Assembly: GCA_035999765.1 (NCBI GenBank)
Contig: CP108521.1
Span: forward strand, 7,192,001 to 7,256,000
Source of the DNA: Streptomyces sp. NBC_01231
GTDB lineage: Bacteria; Actinomycetota; Actinomycetes; Streptomycetales; Streptomycetaceae
Direction of reading: 5' to 3'
Length of the DNA: 64,000 nt
Shown here: piece by piece, positions 61,530-64,000 of the stretch
Layout of the letters: each line of letters starts with the position of its first letter
Position numbering within the stretch: position 1 is the stretch's first letter
Translations under genes and position numbers: made by a program
The notes under the pieces: generated by a model
Database searches by the model: none
Told to the model about the DNA's origin: nothing
Seen by the model: the letters and a program-made list of their open reading frames with translations, nothing else

Positions 61530-61620
61530 GGGGCTCTGGCCCGTCGGCGGCTGCGGGTCCGTCGTGGCTGGTCGCGCCGACGCGGCGGAGCCGTACATCG
61601 ATACGGCCCCGCGCCCCTGA
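61530..61620 (+). repeat. Streptomyces-type dispersed intergenic repeat
   Basis: The segment with GGCTGCGGGTCCGTCGTGGC, TGGTCGCGC and, further on, CGGCCCCGCGCCCCTGA matches a GC-rich intergenic sequence that I recall as repeated widely in Streptomyces genomes near gene ends. It lies between the second permease and the GH74 gene. Role unknown; it might stabilise mRNA ends or mark an internal promoter. Confidence 0.5.
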
Positions 61621-61663
61621 CTTGCGTAGCTTCCCCCCTTTCCCATACAGCGAGGTATGTGTC

Positions 61664-64000
<2,337 letters not shown>

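Overview
This is a chromosomal window from a Streptomyces or a very close relative. The evidence is the strong G+C bias with GC-rich third codon positions, many GTG starts and leaderless-looking genes, the sporulation sigma factor WhiG, and the core order DUF2469-yraN-yifB-dprA-whiG...M23 peptidase-rpsB-tsf-pyrH-frr-cdsA...rlmN, which I recognise from streptomycetes. No intact tRNA, rRNA or CRISPR array was seen, and no complete integrase or transposase.

Layout. 1-11.4 kb is conserved core: a competence/DNA-processing cluster (yraN, yifB, dprA), whiG, a TetR regulator, an M23-family peptidase, and the translation/lipid genes rpsB, tsf, pyrH, frr, cdsA. 11.4-13.1 kb is an ECF sigma factor coupled to a CU044_5270-type membrane protein. 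13.1-16.1 kb looks like a decayed integrated element: a multiply frameshifted XRE regulator, a Nudix hydrolase, a GNAT acetyltransferase, and a truncated tRNA-Ser-like 3' half that ends a small membrane ORF. 16.3-21.5 kb is rlmN followed by a TPP riboswitch and a thiamine ABC transporter (thiBPQ); thiB carries an in-frame insertion of a dispersed Streptomyces repeat. 21.5-26.2 kb, minus strand, holds an LAETG surface protein, a LOG-family protein, a VOC protein and an ABC exporter pair.

26.6-54.4 kb is dominated by polyamine/GABA catabolism split into three blocks: a class III aminotransferase, an Lrp regulator and an aminobutyraldehyde-type dehydrogenase; a second dehydrogenase followed by potDABC-like polyamine uptake genes and a FAD oxidoreductase; and gabT, a P-loop membrane ATPase, a PucR regulator and a further aldehyde dehydrogenase. 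Together these could import putrescine or spermidine and convert it through GABA to succinate. Between them lie a serine hydrolase, an unusual sigma factor fused to an anti-sigma-like zinc motif, membrane segments and an extracytoplasmic domain (32.2-34.0 kb), a GDPD phosphodiesterase with adenosine deaminase, two DUF4190 membrane proteins, a NADAR-family protein and a PAP2 phosphatase.

54.5-64 kb is a glycan-utilisation locus. A GH3 beta-glucosidase/xylosidase is divergent from a LplABC-type sugar transporter, a GH74 xyloglucanase-type enzyme and the start of a GH42 beta-galactosidase. Two identical LacI-type operator palindromes lie in the divergent promoter region. Xyloglucan oligosaccharides are the most economical guess for the substrate.

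The most noteworthy items are the sigma/anti-sigma/membrane fusion, the tRNA-fragment scar with its decayed regulator, the repeat insertion inside thiB, the SD-sequestering TPP riboswitch architecture, and the P-loop membrane ATPase set into the GABA cluster.
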